The translations under genes were made by a program, and so were the position numbers. Shown in pieces: positions 1 through 6,999 of a stretch of DNA of 20,156 nucleotides; positions within the stretch are counted from its first letter, which is position 1, and each line of letters starts with the position of its first letter. The notes under the pieces were generated by a model. That model had not been told where the DNA came from. It was given only the letters and a program-made list of their open reading frames with translations, and ran no database searches. Location: NCBI GenBank assembly GCA_910579455.1, contig CAJTUT010000023.1, positions 1-20,156 of the forward strand, read 5' to 3'. Source of the stretch: an uncultured Bacilli bacterium. Lineage in GTDB: Bacteria; Bacillota_I; Bacilli_A; RF39; UBA660.

Positions 1-76
1 TAGCGAAAAGATATTATAGATTATTCATATGTCTTTTTCAATTATGAAATGTTGCACTTCAAACTTAAATTAACAA
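1..76 (+). repeat. 76-bp terminal inverted repeat, left copy
   Basis: Bases 1-76 are the exact reverse complement of the last 76 bases, and identity stops abruptly at base 77 (A here, T in the other copy). At both edges unique sequence with a promoter facing inward begins right after the repeat. The inner part contains TTGCACTTCAAAC, reminiscent from memory of the ends of some Gram-positive IS30-type elements; this is not a firm identification. An exact 76-base match is also what a de Bruijn assembly with k=77 leaves where two contig ends enter one longer repeat, so the true repeat may extend outside the window. Confidence 0.9.
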
Positions 77-79
77 AGT

Positions 80-108
80 TTGCTTACCATTTACTTTCCG
101 GTTAAAAT
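80..108 (+). promoter_or_regulatory. Putative sigma-A promoter of the serine recombinase
   Basis: A -35 box TTGCTT (80-85) and a -10 box TAAAAT (103-108) are separated by 17 bases. This starts transcription about 115 bases before the recombinase ATG and places two hairpins in the leader. It is a moderate match to consensus, assigned from sequence only. Confidence 0.45.
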
Positions 109-121
109 GTGTTATTATGGT

Positions 122-152
122 AATATACGAAAGTTATAGGCAATCGTATATT
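122..152 (+). promoter_or_regulatory. Leader hairpin upstream of recombinase
   Basis: AATATACGA (122-130) and TCGTATATT (144-152) form a perfect 9-bp stem around a 13-base loop. It precedes the strong terminator hairpin by about 20 bases, inside the presumed 5' leader of the recombinase fragment. The tandem layout resembles an attenuation leader, but no known riboswitch fold was recognised. Confidence 0.5.
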
Positions 153-173
153 TTATGTATTTTTGTAGTTCTT

Positions 174-203
174 AACACAAGGGAAATTCTCTTGTGTTTT
201 TTG
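174..203 (+). terminator. Strong intrinsic terminator in the recombinase leader
   Basis: AACACAAGGG (174-183) pairs with CTCTTGTGTT (189-198): ten base pairs with one G-U, loop AAATT, followed by a T run to 202. It ends 28 bases before the recombinase start codon, so it is either the terminator of a gene left of the window or an attenuator controlling the recombinase. Confidence 0.75.
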
Positions 204-230
204 TCGTTCAAAGACAGGAGAAGAAAAATT

Positions 231-396
231 ATGAACGGAGAAAAAAAGAACTTTGTTGTAGGGATTTATCCTCGAGTAAGTACGGAGGATCAGTCTAGGT
301 TTGGTTTTAGTTTAGATGAGCAAGAAGAAAGTCTTAGAAGATTATGCGAGTACAAAGGTTATAAGATTTATAAAGTCTATTGTGAAGATATCCAAG
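231..396 (+). pseudogene. Large serine recombinase, N-terminal fragment
   Basis: The ATG at 231 follows a good AGGAG ribosome binding site. The first ~54 residues match the start of the resolvase catalytic domain of large serine recombinases: GIYPRVSTEDQ carries the nucleophilic Ser in the RVST block, followed by FSLDEQEESL and YKVYCEDI. Homology stops at about base 393-396; the frame then runs on with unrelated residues to a stop at 477-479. What follows on the other strand is a truncated HD-hydrolase gene, so the recombinase was broken by a rearrangement. A middle piece of what looks like the same protein is at 2556-2850. The rest of the catalytic domain, the zinc ribbon and the coiled coil are missing, so the product cannot be active. 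Such enzymes normally sit at one edge of an integrated element, which fits this gene's place at the island edge. Confidence 0.85.
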
Positions 397-564
397 AGTT
401 ATTGTTTTATCAATATCAACATCAATGCCTTTTTCAACTAATGCTTTTGCAATTTTTCCAGCACTATCTCCAACATTAATTCAATGTTTAATCCATCGAT
501 CATCTTTTGTATTAATCCTTTCCTATTTTAAATGCTCTTTTGCTTCTTTGCTTGTTAATATCAT
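382..564 (-). pseudogene. HD-domain hydrolase, truncated and carrying two stops
   Basis: The ATG at 562-564 overlaps the TGA of the histidine phosphatase gene as ATGA, with a GGAG ribosome binding site upstream. Translation gives MILTSKEAKEHLK, a TAG (523-525), ERINTKDDRWIKH, a TGA (481-483), then INVGDSAGKIAKAL and DKTITLGYLH. This is the beginning of an HD phosphohydrolase: the metal-binding His in WIKH, then the YLH that should continue as HD. The HD motif itself is lost because the sequence jumps into the inverted recombinase fragment at about 382-396, where both parents could share about ten bases around GGATATCTTC. It is the last gene of the cassette and was translationally coupled to its neighbour. 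It is not functional here. The family call rests on pattern recognition. Confidence 0.6.
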
Positions 565-1085
565 AGTGTATACTCCTTTATCTCGCAATTTTTTAATCCC
601 CTATTTAAAAATTTTCCATCTTGTATTCCTTCAAAATAACCACTAAATGCTTTGGATACCCCACTATGAGCAACTATCAAAACTTTTTCATAACTCCTTT
701 TTTTAAGTTGATCTAAAAAGTTATAAACTCTTTCAAAAAATAATTTTATATTTTCTGATGTTCCATATTGTATAGCAGTATTGTAATTCAAATATTCTTC
801 TCTATTTGTTACTTCTAATGGCTTTCCACTTAAATCTCCACAACTTCGTTCTTTAATTCTGTCATCATAAATAATTTTTTTACTATTTATATTTATTATT
901 TCTGCTGTATATTTTGTGCTATTCAAAGGAGAAGATATAATTATATCAAAATCCATGTTTTTAATTTTATCTCTCAATTCTTCCGCTTGATTTATTCCTA
1001 ATTTAGTTAAATCTTCATCAGTTGTATTATATTACCATAAAGCATTATGTGGTACTTGCCCATGTCTTACTATATATACTTTCAT
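561..1085 (-). pseudogene. Histidine phosphatase with one in-frame TAA
   Basis: The true start is the ATG at 1083-1085, two bases after the stop of the nucleotidase/nucleoside hydrolase gene and preceded by an AGGAGA site. The protein begins MKVYIVRHGQVPHN with the RHG phosphate-acceptor motif (residues 7-9), but codon 18 is TAA (1032-1034). The frame then continues uninterrupted to residue 174: ISSPLNSTKYTAEI, an ERSCGDLSG segment with the acidic residue, and VAHSGV with the second catalytic His. This is the phosphoglycerate-mutase-like fold of the histidine phosphatase superfamily. The usual Arg of the SSPLxR block is Ser. A restart at the internal Met (977) would lack the catalytic RHG, so the gene is inactive unless the TAA is read through. 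It lies in an operon with the upstream fusion enzyme and the downstream HD gene. Confidence 0.85.
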
Positions 1086-1087
1086 AT

Positions 1088-2512
1088 TTACTCTCCTAAC
1101 TTTCTAAACAAATCATTATAAACTTTATTTACATCGATATGATTTATCATCGTTATTGTATGTGCATCAGTAGTTAATTTATAAGAAGTATCATCTTTTA
1201 TTTTAGGGCAACTTATCATTTTGCTGGAAAACCAATCTTTATTTATCATATAAGCAATAACAGATATATCCCAAATAACTCGTCTTTCTTGAATTCCATG
1301 ATATCCATCATTATAAAATCTATCTACTAAATAATCACATAATTCACTTTTCCCCTTTAAATAATGGTTTAGTTCATAAACAGTTGTTCTTAAGTTAGAA
1401 GCAACATTCTTACAAGGTATAATAGTTAATTTTACTTTTGAATCAAATACAATTCTTACAGCCCTAACATCTTGTTTAAAATTAAATTCTAAATTATTAT
1501 CTTGCAATAAGCTATGACCACCTAACCAAATTACTTCAATTTTATCTATTATTTTAGGTTCTTTTTTTATTGCTAATGCTATATTAGTAATTGCACCTAT
1601 TGCCATAATATAAGTTTTGTTATTTTTAAGTGCTACTTCAATTATTTTATTAACTGCATCATTATCTTCTTCATATCCATTACTAATATAATCGCAAGAC
1701 CCTTTAACAACTTTATTAGTTGTATCAAAATTTAGCCAATTACATATTTTCAAAATTTCATTATAACTTTTTTCTCTACCACTTATAACTGTTTCATTTC
1801 TTTCTTTATGCGAATAAGGAGCAACAGTTATTGCTTCAATATTAAATATATCTTGACTTTTAATCATATAAGCAAGTGCAAATTGATCATCACATTCATT
1901 ATATGTATCAGTATCTAAAATTACATTAATTTTTTCTTTTTCATAATTACTTACAAAGTTAAATATTTCTTCCCAACTATTTACCCGGGTAAATCTTGTT
2001 TCGTTTTTGTTGTACTCTGTATTAAATAATAAAGATTTTATATTATTTTCAGTACACTTTATACATTCATTAATTGAATCATCAATCATAATATCTATGT
2101 TATTTTCTATACAGAAATTTGCTTTTTCTTGATGATTATAAGCATTGGTTAAAATAAGTTTATCGTATTGGATATCGTATTTTCTCAACCATTCAATTGT
2201 CATATTATATGGATCTGAATACTCACCATTATTTCTACCACTGATAACGCATATATAATTTCCATTATCTCTTAACTTTTTAATATATTTAGAGCATTCT
2301 TTAATAGGTTCAAATAAATTTGCTAGTCTTTCAATATTCTCCTTATAATATTGTTTTTCTTCATCTTCTGACCAGTCAAACATTTTTCTTATATAAACAT
2401 TATTATTAATTATTCCTTTGCTTCGTAATTCTTTATCATGATTTATATAGTCTTTTAATAATACTTCATTAAAATTAGATAAAACATTATCTATATCTAC
2501 ACCTATTCTCAT
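1088..2512 (-). CDS. Fusion of HAD 5'(3')-nucleotidase and nucleoside hydrolase
   Basis: A 474-residue protein with two enzyme domains. Residues 1-190 look like a HAD-type 5'(3')-deoxyribonucleotidase: the nucleophile motif GVDIDNVL (Asp6, Asp8), CVISGR near 88-93, and the acidic IDD at 143-145. Residues 195-474 look like an inosine/uridine-type nucleoside hydrolase: LDTDTYNECDDQFALAY (Asp200, 202, 208, 209) for Ca2+ and ribose binding, GAITNIALA, and a late VIWDISVIAY. The acidic motif has a longer spacer than the usual DTDPGxDD, and the last motif has Trp before Asp where classical enzymes have His. A plausible role is cytosolic removal of phosphate followed by N-glycosidic cleavage. The start at 2512 is chosen because GGGTGG precedes it; an open frame runs 56 codons further upstream, but that stretch is the antisense of the recombinase fragment. 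The reading frame is intact, unlike most island genes. Confidence 0.85.
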   Translation of the reverse strand: MRIGVDIDNVLSNFNEVLLKDYINHDKELRSKGIINNNVYIRKMFDWSEDEEKQYYKENIERLANLFEPIKECSKYIKKLRDNGNYICVISGRNNGEYSDPYNMTIEWLRKYDIQYDKLILTNAYNHQEKANFCIENNIDIMIDDSINECIKCTENNIKSLLFNTEYNKNETRFTRVNSWEEIFNFVSNYEKEKINVILDTDTYNECDDQFALAYMIKSQDIFNIEAITVAPYSHKERNETVISGREKSYNEILKICNWLNFDTTNKVVKGSCDYISNGYEEDNDAVNKIIEVALKNNKTYIMAIGAITNIALAIKKEPKIIDKIEVIWLGGHSLLQDNNLEFNFKQDVRAVRIVFDSKVKLTIIPCKNVASNLRTTVYELNHYLKGKSELCDYLVDRFYNDGYHGIQERRVIWDISVIAYMINKDWFSSKMISCPKIKDDTSYKLTTDAHTITMINHIDVNKVYNDLFRKLGE

Positions 2513-2555
2513 CGTACCACCCAATATAATTTTACTATAAAATTTTAATTTTTCT

Positions 2556-2850
2556 AAGACATTTAGAGAAATTTGTAGTAGAATAGTATCTCGTATTATG
2601 ATGAGCGTTTCACAAAATGAAATTGAAAGAACATCAGAAAGAACAAAATCCAATTTAAGTGGTACTATTAAGTCGAACATTTACCAAGAGTTTTACCACT
2701 AGAATATAAGAAAGATGGCAATAAGAAAACAATCATCGATGAAACTATTAAACCTATCATTAGAAGAATATTTAATATGGATTTAAAAAGCAAAGGTTTT
2801 CAACAAATATCAAATATATTCAATGAAGAAAAAATATTTTTGTTATCCTC
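2556..2850 (+). pseudogene. Large serine recombinase, middle fragment (frameshifted)
   Basis: Plus-strand translation shows SRIVSRIMMSVSQNEIERT and SERTK, the end of the resolvase catalytic domain with its long helix. After one lost base near 2674 another frame reads HLPRVLPLEYKKDGNKK, then IDETIKPIIRRIFNM and GFQQISNIFNEEKI, the start of the recombinase domain (PF07508-like). In frame one the product stops at TAG 2700-2702. The ends fade into unrelated sequence: on the left into the leader of the nucleotidase gene, on the right towards the methyltransferase stop. Together with the 231-396 piece it suggests one recombinase gene split by about 2.1 kb of enzyme cassette. It has no independent start and is not functional. 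Confidence 0.8.
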
Positions 2851-2919
2851 GATAGTGCATATTTTACAACAGTCCTATTTTTTTATGTGGAAAGTAATAT
2901 ATCAACGGTTGGATTTTCA

Positions 2920-3669
2920 TTATTTTGAAATCCACAAATAGTCTTCTCTTTTTACAAGTTTATTATCTTCATTTGAATAATTCAATATTAAATTACGCAT
3001 ACTTTCAATATTATCATTTGATATATCCTCATATTTCTCATGGTAAAAAAATTCAATTATAGATTTGCCATCGTTATTCATTTTAGACATCCCTGAAACA
3101 TCAATTGTAGACTCAACAACCTCTGTATCAAATAATACCTTTTTTTCTTTTAATAATTTTTGCATATTAGAAGATAAACTTGTATATTTTTCTTGATTTA
3201 ATATTCTTTTCTTTACTTTAACATCATCACTTAATGGATTATTTATAACTATTAATGCCATACCATTTTTGTTCAATGCTTTTAAAACTTTATCTACAAA
3301 ATCATTTAAATCATTAATATATGGAAGAACGTGAGATATTAATATAAAATCTGAATTTGGTAATGCGTCTAATAACTCAACATTTTTATTTATAAACTCT
3401 ACGCTTATACTTGTTTTTCTTTTAAAATCATTTATTAAAGCACTTGAAGCTTCAATACCAGTTGTTATAATATTATTTAATTGTTCTATAATCGGAATTG
3501 TTACAGAACCATCTGCACATCCAATATCAAGAAACCTTACTTTTTTATTAGGATAATTTATTCGTATTTTTTTAATCACCTTTTCAATCATAATTTGTTT
3601 TTGAGTTGTTAATGAAACAAATTGTTGAAAAATTGATGGATTTTGATCATACATACTTCTATCTTTCAT
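2920..3669 (-). CDS. Class I SAM-dependent methyltransferase
   Basis: A 249-residue protein with a Rossmann methyltransferase core. Motif I is VRFLDIGCADG (residues 44-54) for S-adenosylmethionine binding, TTGIEASSALI is the acidic strand-2 region, and DFILISHVLPYI is the motif IV area. The C-terminal third has no recognised subfamily signature, so the substrate is unknown; a small molecule is more likely than DNA because no NPPY-type motif is seen. The ATG follows an AAGGAG site at good spacing and the frame is intact. Upstream on the same strand lie a frameshifted 52-codon gene and the SGNH hydrolase gene, probably one transcript. A 7-bp hairpin (TGGATTT/AAATCCA, 2910-2932) overlaps the stop codon but lacks a U run, so it is not a clear terminator. 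Confidence 0.8.
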   Translation of the reverse strand: MKDRSMYDQNPSIFQQFVSLTTQKQIMIEKVIKKIRINYPNKKVRFLDIGCADGSVTIPIIEQLNNIITTGIEASSALINDFKRKTSISVEFINKNVELLDALPNSDFILISHVLPYINDLNDFVDKVLKALNKNGMALIVINNPLSDDVKVKKRILNQEKYTSLSSNMQKLLKEKKVLFDTEVVESTIDVSGMSKMNNDGKSIIEFFYHEKYEDISNDNIESMRNLILNYSNEDNKLVKREDYLWISK

Positions 3670-3684
3670 AATCAGTCTCCTTAT

Positions 3685-3842
3685 TTAGTTTTTTACAATA
3701 CTATTTGCAAGTTCGATATCCATTCTTACTATTGATTTCATTAAATCTATTTCTTTTTTTATATTAAATTTCTAGTTTTATCTGTTAAAGGAATACTCAT
3801 GTCTGTAATATCACTTCCCTTCAATATATCATCTAAAGACAT
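3685..3842 (-). pseudogene. Small cassette protein, frameshifted (about 52 residues)
   Basis: It begins 16 bases after the SGNH hydrolase stop, with a GGAG site ahead of the ATG (3840-3842). It reads MSLDDILKGSDITDMSIPL, then stops early at TAA. Skipping one base in AGAAATTTAATATAAA restores a frame reading NIKKEIDLMKSIVRMDIELA and ending at TAA 3685-3687, just before the methyltransferase ribosome binding site. The length (158 bases, one short of 53 codons) fits a single-base deletion. The predicted product is a short charged helical protein of unknown family; its position between two enzymes suggests a dedicated partner. It could also be intact in a relative with one more T. Confidence 0.5.
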
Positions 3843-3858
3843 AAATTTAACTCCAAAA

Positions 3859-4974
3859 TTACTTTCTTTTTAAACGTTCCACGCTATTACCTAAATTTTT
3901 ATCTGGTGAAAGCCTATAAAAATCAAATGGATATCTACCTTTAATATACGTTTTTGCCACATCTACAAAATAATTATAATCGCCATCTTTATCCTCATAT
4001 TTTTTAGCAATTCCTTTTATAATATCCAATGCATCTGAACCAGTATTATTTGCACCTTTTATATCATTCTGCTCACTTAATTTATATAAAATTGTATCCA
4101 TATCTATCATTAAGTCTCTTATTAAATAATTATCTATAATATGATTTTCTATACAATTTAAAAAATAATAATATTCTGCATGATTATAATGCGGATCTGG
4201 TATAATTGCACCATTCATAGTTTTATAAAATGCTTGTCTATGAAAAGAAGGGACATACGTAACATTAGCATATTCATCACCGATTTTTTTAATAGCCAGA
4301 TTCATTGCTAAATCGGTTATTACAGTATTCATTATTCTTGGTGCTCCACACAAATACACCTGTGTATGAGATTTTTTTTCTCTATTATTATTTTGAATTA
4401 GCTCCAATATTTCTGATATTCCATGTATTTCTCTTTTCAAAGAATCAAAAATGCTTGGAATAGTTAAGGACCCATGTCTAGTTAAAATATCTAAAAAAGA
4501 ACCAGTACCCTAATTCAAAATAACTATGTTAGCTTCTTTATCGTTAGAATTAAATATAATATCTTGTATTTTTTCTTGATTACCATTATTAAAATATTTT
4601 TCTATTTCTTCTTTACTTAATAATGGATTTCCTTGTTTTATTGCTCTTTTATAATCTTCTTTATTCCAATTATAAGAATCCTGTTCACAGCAATTGTTTC
4701 TTATCCAATTAGCAACTGCTAATGAATTATTATTTTCACTTCGAGAAAGATAATTTTTTTGAACCTTTATTCCATTTTTTTCTCCAATTTCTATTAATCC
4801 TAAATTTCTATCCAAAAGTAATCTCTCTGGTTCTGACATAGAAAATCCATCACTTATTGAATTTCCAATGGGTATTAATGATAAAATTTCTTTTGGGTAA
4901 CCTTTCATAAACCTAATTAATTCTTCATTTGTTTTGTTTAATTTTTCTTTTTCTTCATTTTTATCATATTTCAT
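3859..4974 (-). pseudogene. SGNH/GDSL-type hydrolase with one in-frame amber codon
   Basis: One reading frame of 371 codons is interrupted only by TAG at 4510-4512 (codon 155). Upstream of it, IPIGNSISDG (residues 35-43) resembles block I with the nucleophile Ser39. The frame resumes after the stop with GTGSFLDILTRHGSLTIPS. Near the C-terminus YANVTYVPSFHR is followed by IIPDPHYNH (Asp260, His262), the expected place of the Asp-x-x-His catalytic block. SGNH enzymes are esterases or acyl hydrolases; the substrate here is unknown. The ATG at 4974 is preferred over a TTG 18 bases upstream because GTGGGG sits just ahead of it. Its promoter is at 5019-5047, making this the first sizeable gene of the cassette. 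Unless the amber is suppressed, only a 154-residue N-terminal part is made. The family assignment is moderate. Confidence 0.6.
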
Positions 4975-4992
4975 GTTTATCCCCACATACAA

Positions 4993-5108
4993 CTAACTAA
5001 TCATTACCGAACATTGATATTATATCATATAAAAATAAATCAAACAAAGAATTGATTGTATAATCTCCCTCAATCATTAAGTCTCTGAAGTTTTTTATAA
5101 TTAACCAT
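4993..5108 (-). pseudogene. Tiny ORF remnant before the SGNH gene
   Basis: An AAAGGAGG site (near 5112-5119) precedes the ATG at 5108. The frame reads MVNYKKLQRLND then TGA (5070-5072). Skipping one base gives MIEGDYTINSLFDLFLYD and an end just before the SGNH start. It could be a 36-residue leader peptide or a decayed gene; the promoter at 5019-5047 lies inside it. No family was recognised. Confidence 0.25.
5019..5047 (-). promoter_or_regulatory. Sigma-A promoter for the SGNH/methyltransferase cassette
   Basis: Minus-strand -35 TTGTTT (5042-5047), 17-base spacer, perfect -10 TATAAT (5019-5024). The first start codon downstream is that of the SGNH hydrolase (4974), about 40 bases from the predicted transcription start. 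Confidence 0.6.
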
Positions 5109-5141
5109 ATCTTCCTCCTTTGTTTAAGACTTACACCTCCT

Positions 5142-5407
5142 CTATATTTTATTATCTACTTTAATATCACCTCTTACAAGTACTTTCGGACTGCCTCTAT
5201 CATAAATAAATTCTGGACCTAAAGCCAATTTAGTTCTAGTTGTATCAATTGCTCGTCTGATAGAGAGCGTATATAATTATCTGCAGCTCTATAACATGTA
5301 GAATCTACGCCACTAACTTCACCTGTACAAGATAAAGTCGTTAGTGTGTAAAAAATAATAAGCGTACTAAGCCCTTGCGTTTAAAAGATCTCAAAACTAT
5401 TCATCAT
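5142..5407 (-). pseudogene. Decayed small ORF with signal-like N-terminus
   Basis: After an AGAGGGG site, tandem ATGs (5407, 5404) open MMNSFEIF, a TAA at 5381-5383, then in the same frame TQGLSTLIIFYTLTTLSC, which looks like a membrane or lipoprotein signal segment ending in TLSC, followed by EVSGVDSTCYRAADNYIRSL and a TAG at 5219-5221. A shifted frame overlapping its end reads RTKLALGPEFIYDRGSPKVL and stops at 5142-5144. The two frames together suggest a roughly 90-residue gene with one nonsense codon and one frameshift. A TGG-TATAAT extended -10 sequence lies upstream near 5450. The family is unknown and all interpretation is tentative. Confidence 0.35.
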
Positions 5408-5766
5408 CCCCTCTCATACTGTTAATCCCTCTTTCAATAAATTGGCCTAGATTATACCACACCTTCGTCTATCTTTGCATGTATTATTTAAAGAAGTAAA
5501 TGCAAGTTAGTAATTACTAATATATTAAGGTTGCATTTAGTCCTTTAATAATATTTAATAATTCCTAATTAATTTTTTTATTATAAAATTAAGAAATGAT
5601 TAATAAAAATGAAAAAGAAAAGATTGATAATAATTCATCAACCTTACGTTTTTAAGAGACCTAAACAAAATCCTCTAAACTTTTTTTCAGAGAAAGCAAT
5701 CATATGTCACACTTTTTTATATCCTTCTCTAAGAAAAGTTGCTCTATCACAGAAATATTTAGTAAG
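5408..5766. other. Gene-poor gap with a nested palindrome
   Basis: No convincing gene was found. TAAATGCAA (5497-5505) and TTGCATTTA (5531-5539) are inverted copies flanking a perfect 14-base palindrome TTAGTAATTACTAA (5507-5520), which could be an operator or hairpin. A 61-codon plus-strand frame starting at 5609 has no ribosome binding site and overlaps the end of the DUF2935 gene; it is not accepted as a gene. Confidence 0.5.
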
Positions 5767-6654
5767 TTATTTTTCTTTTAATATTCTAAGATAATGATTA
5801 GCCTCTCTTAATACATGGTCGGCAAGCAAAGGAATGATAATACTCTTAATTTTACAATTTAGAATTCCTTCTTCCCCAGCTATCTGAAAGCTTTGAAAAT
5901 TAGCAGTCTCTTTTAAACTGGCACTCGTAAAATAGTCAGGATTATTAGCGTATCTTTTCATAATCATCTGATATTCCTCTGCAAACTTATCCGCAGTTAA
6001 AATCAAATCTTTTTCACTAGGATCTAATAACCCTCTAATAAATTCAGCATGTTCTTTCATAATCATGTTCCAAAAATACTTTTCATCATACTGATCATGG
6101 CTCGATAATATTTGCCCCCTATCGATTCTACTTAAAATATCATAGTACATTTTTGCCTCATTAATAATATGCTGAATTAAAGATGGATAATTAGTAGAAT
6201 ATACCTGGCAAGATAAAACTTTATTTAAAATATCATTCTTAAAATGAATTAGATTTTGAATAATAGGCAAAGTTTCTTGATTTACCTTACTAATCTCTCC
6301 TATCATTCTTCTATCTATATTAACTACACCACTTTGTAAATTTAATTCCTTGTTTGTAATATTTGTGTTAATCTTATCACCAAAAAAATGGTTTGTCATA
6401 TTTTCTGCATCCAAAGTATTTTTAGTTACAAATTCCCCTGATTGCATAAACTGATTACTAATGTTTCCATTTGATAGATAGACAATCTTCTCTAAAATTT
6501 TTTCAAATTGGTTTTGGAATTCATGAGCTTTTTGCTTTAAATCCCTATTTTTTTCTGGTAATGATAGTTCTAAAAATAAACTATGCTCCTTCATAATTCT
6601 ATCGAAAAACAAATGTGTCTGTAAAGACAGTCTGATATAATCCTGATAATTCAT
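5767..6654 (-). CDS. DUF2935 family protein (two ferritin-like helical repeats)
   Basis: A 295-residue, mostly helical protein with two copies of the DUF2935 unit. Repeat one is near residues 5-30, with THLFFDRIMKEHSLF. Repeat two is near 190-210, with YFWNMIMKEHAEFIRG and LDPSEKDLI. The conserved Glu/His pairs in each helix suggest a metal-binding four-helix bundle resembling ferritin-like or hemerythrin-like folds; the biochemical role of the family is not established. No signal peptide is seen, so it is cytoplasmic. The ATG follows AGAGGTGA. Only about 40 bases separate it from an upstream intrinsic terminator, too little for an ordinary promoter, so expression likely needs read-through from the long leader at 6655-7009. 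The frame is intact. Confidence 0.85.
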   Translation of the reverse strand: MNYQDYIRLSLQTHLFFDRIMKEHSLFLELSLPEKNRDLKQKAHEFQNQFEKILEKIVYLSNGNISNQFMQSGEFVTKNTLDAENMTNHFFGDKINTNITNKELNLQSGVVNIDRRMIGEISKVNQETLPIIQNLIHFKNDILNKVLSCQVYSTNYPSLIQHIINEAKMYYDILSRIDRGQILSSHDQYDEKYFWNMIMKEHAEFIRGLLDPSEKDLILTADKFAEEYQMIMKRYANNPDYFTSASLKETANFQSFQIAGEEGILNCKIKSIIIPLLADHVLREANHYLRILKEK

Positions 6655-6691
6655 ATTTCACCTCTTTCTTTTAATATATATGACATATCTA

Positions 6692-6722
6692 CCAAAAAAA
6701 GTATGGATTTAAACTTCCATAC
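6692..6722 (-). terminator. Intrinsic terminator or attenuator in the DUF2935 leader
   Basis: On the minus strand GTATGGA (6716-6722) pairs perfectly with TCCATAC (6701-6707), loop of eight, then seven Us. It is preceded directly by AGGAGG and a three-codon ORF (ATG GAA GTT TAA) overlapping the stem. It lies about 40 bases before the DUF2935 start codon. Confidence 0.75.
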
Positions 6723-6960
6723 CTCCTACTACTCTCTTATTTTACTAATTAGTTTTTCAATGATTTCATACGATTAAAATTTTCTACTTTTCTAAATCTC
6801 TATAAATATCATAAAAAAACAAATATCTATGTATATAATCTAATTTGATATTTTAATTATATCAATTATCAAATAAATATAATTTACAAATTAATAATAG
6901 GCTTAATATTTTATTCTAACCACCTCCAATAATGCTTCACTACTATTATAATATATCAAA
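6723..6960 (-). other. Long untranslated leader or small-RNA candidate
   Basis: Between the XRE terminator and the attenuator lie about 240 bases without an ORF. A TATAAT (6945-6950) could start a transcript that ends at the 6692-6722 terminator. A GGAGGTGG sits near 6922-6929 with no start codon at usable distance. The sequence is extremely AT-rich and no known riboswitch core was recognised. Confidence 0.35.
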
Positions 6961-6964
6961 CAGT

Positions 6965-6999
6965 AAAAATAAAAAGAAAGATCTAAAAAAGGACCTTTT
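6965..6999 (-). terminator. Intrinsic terminator after the XRE regulator
   Basis: Minus-strand AAAGGUC (6992-6998) pairs with GAUCUUU (6977-6983), including one G-U, followed by a U-rich tail. It lies about 12 bases after the regulator's stop codon. Confidence 0.55.

Noticed and set aside
425..646. 73-codon plus-strand frame
   Set aside because: It is antisense to the HD remnant and the histidine phosphatase, whose translations are clearly protein-like.
2513..2680. 56-codon N-terminal extension of the nucleotidase/nucleoside hydrolase frame
   Set aside because: It is the antisense of the recombinase middle fragment; the HAD nucleophile motif needs a start at 2512, which has its own ribosome binding site.
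5030..5600. CRISPR array or tRNA genes in the gaps
   Set aside because: No regularly spaced direct repeats and no cloverleaf-like sequence with a T-loop were seen in this or any other gap.
5700..5766. Coding-like continuation after the DUF2935 stop that would need TGA read as Trp
   Set aside because: Core genes use TGG for Trp and TGA as a terminator, so a mycoplasma-type code is not supported.
5609..5794. 61-codon plus-strand frame
   Set aside because: No ribosome binding site, no family, and it overlaps the end of the DUF2935 gene.
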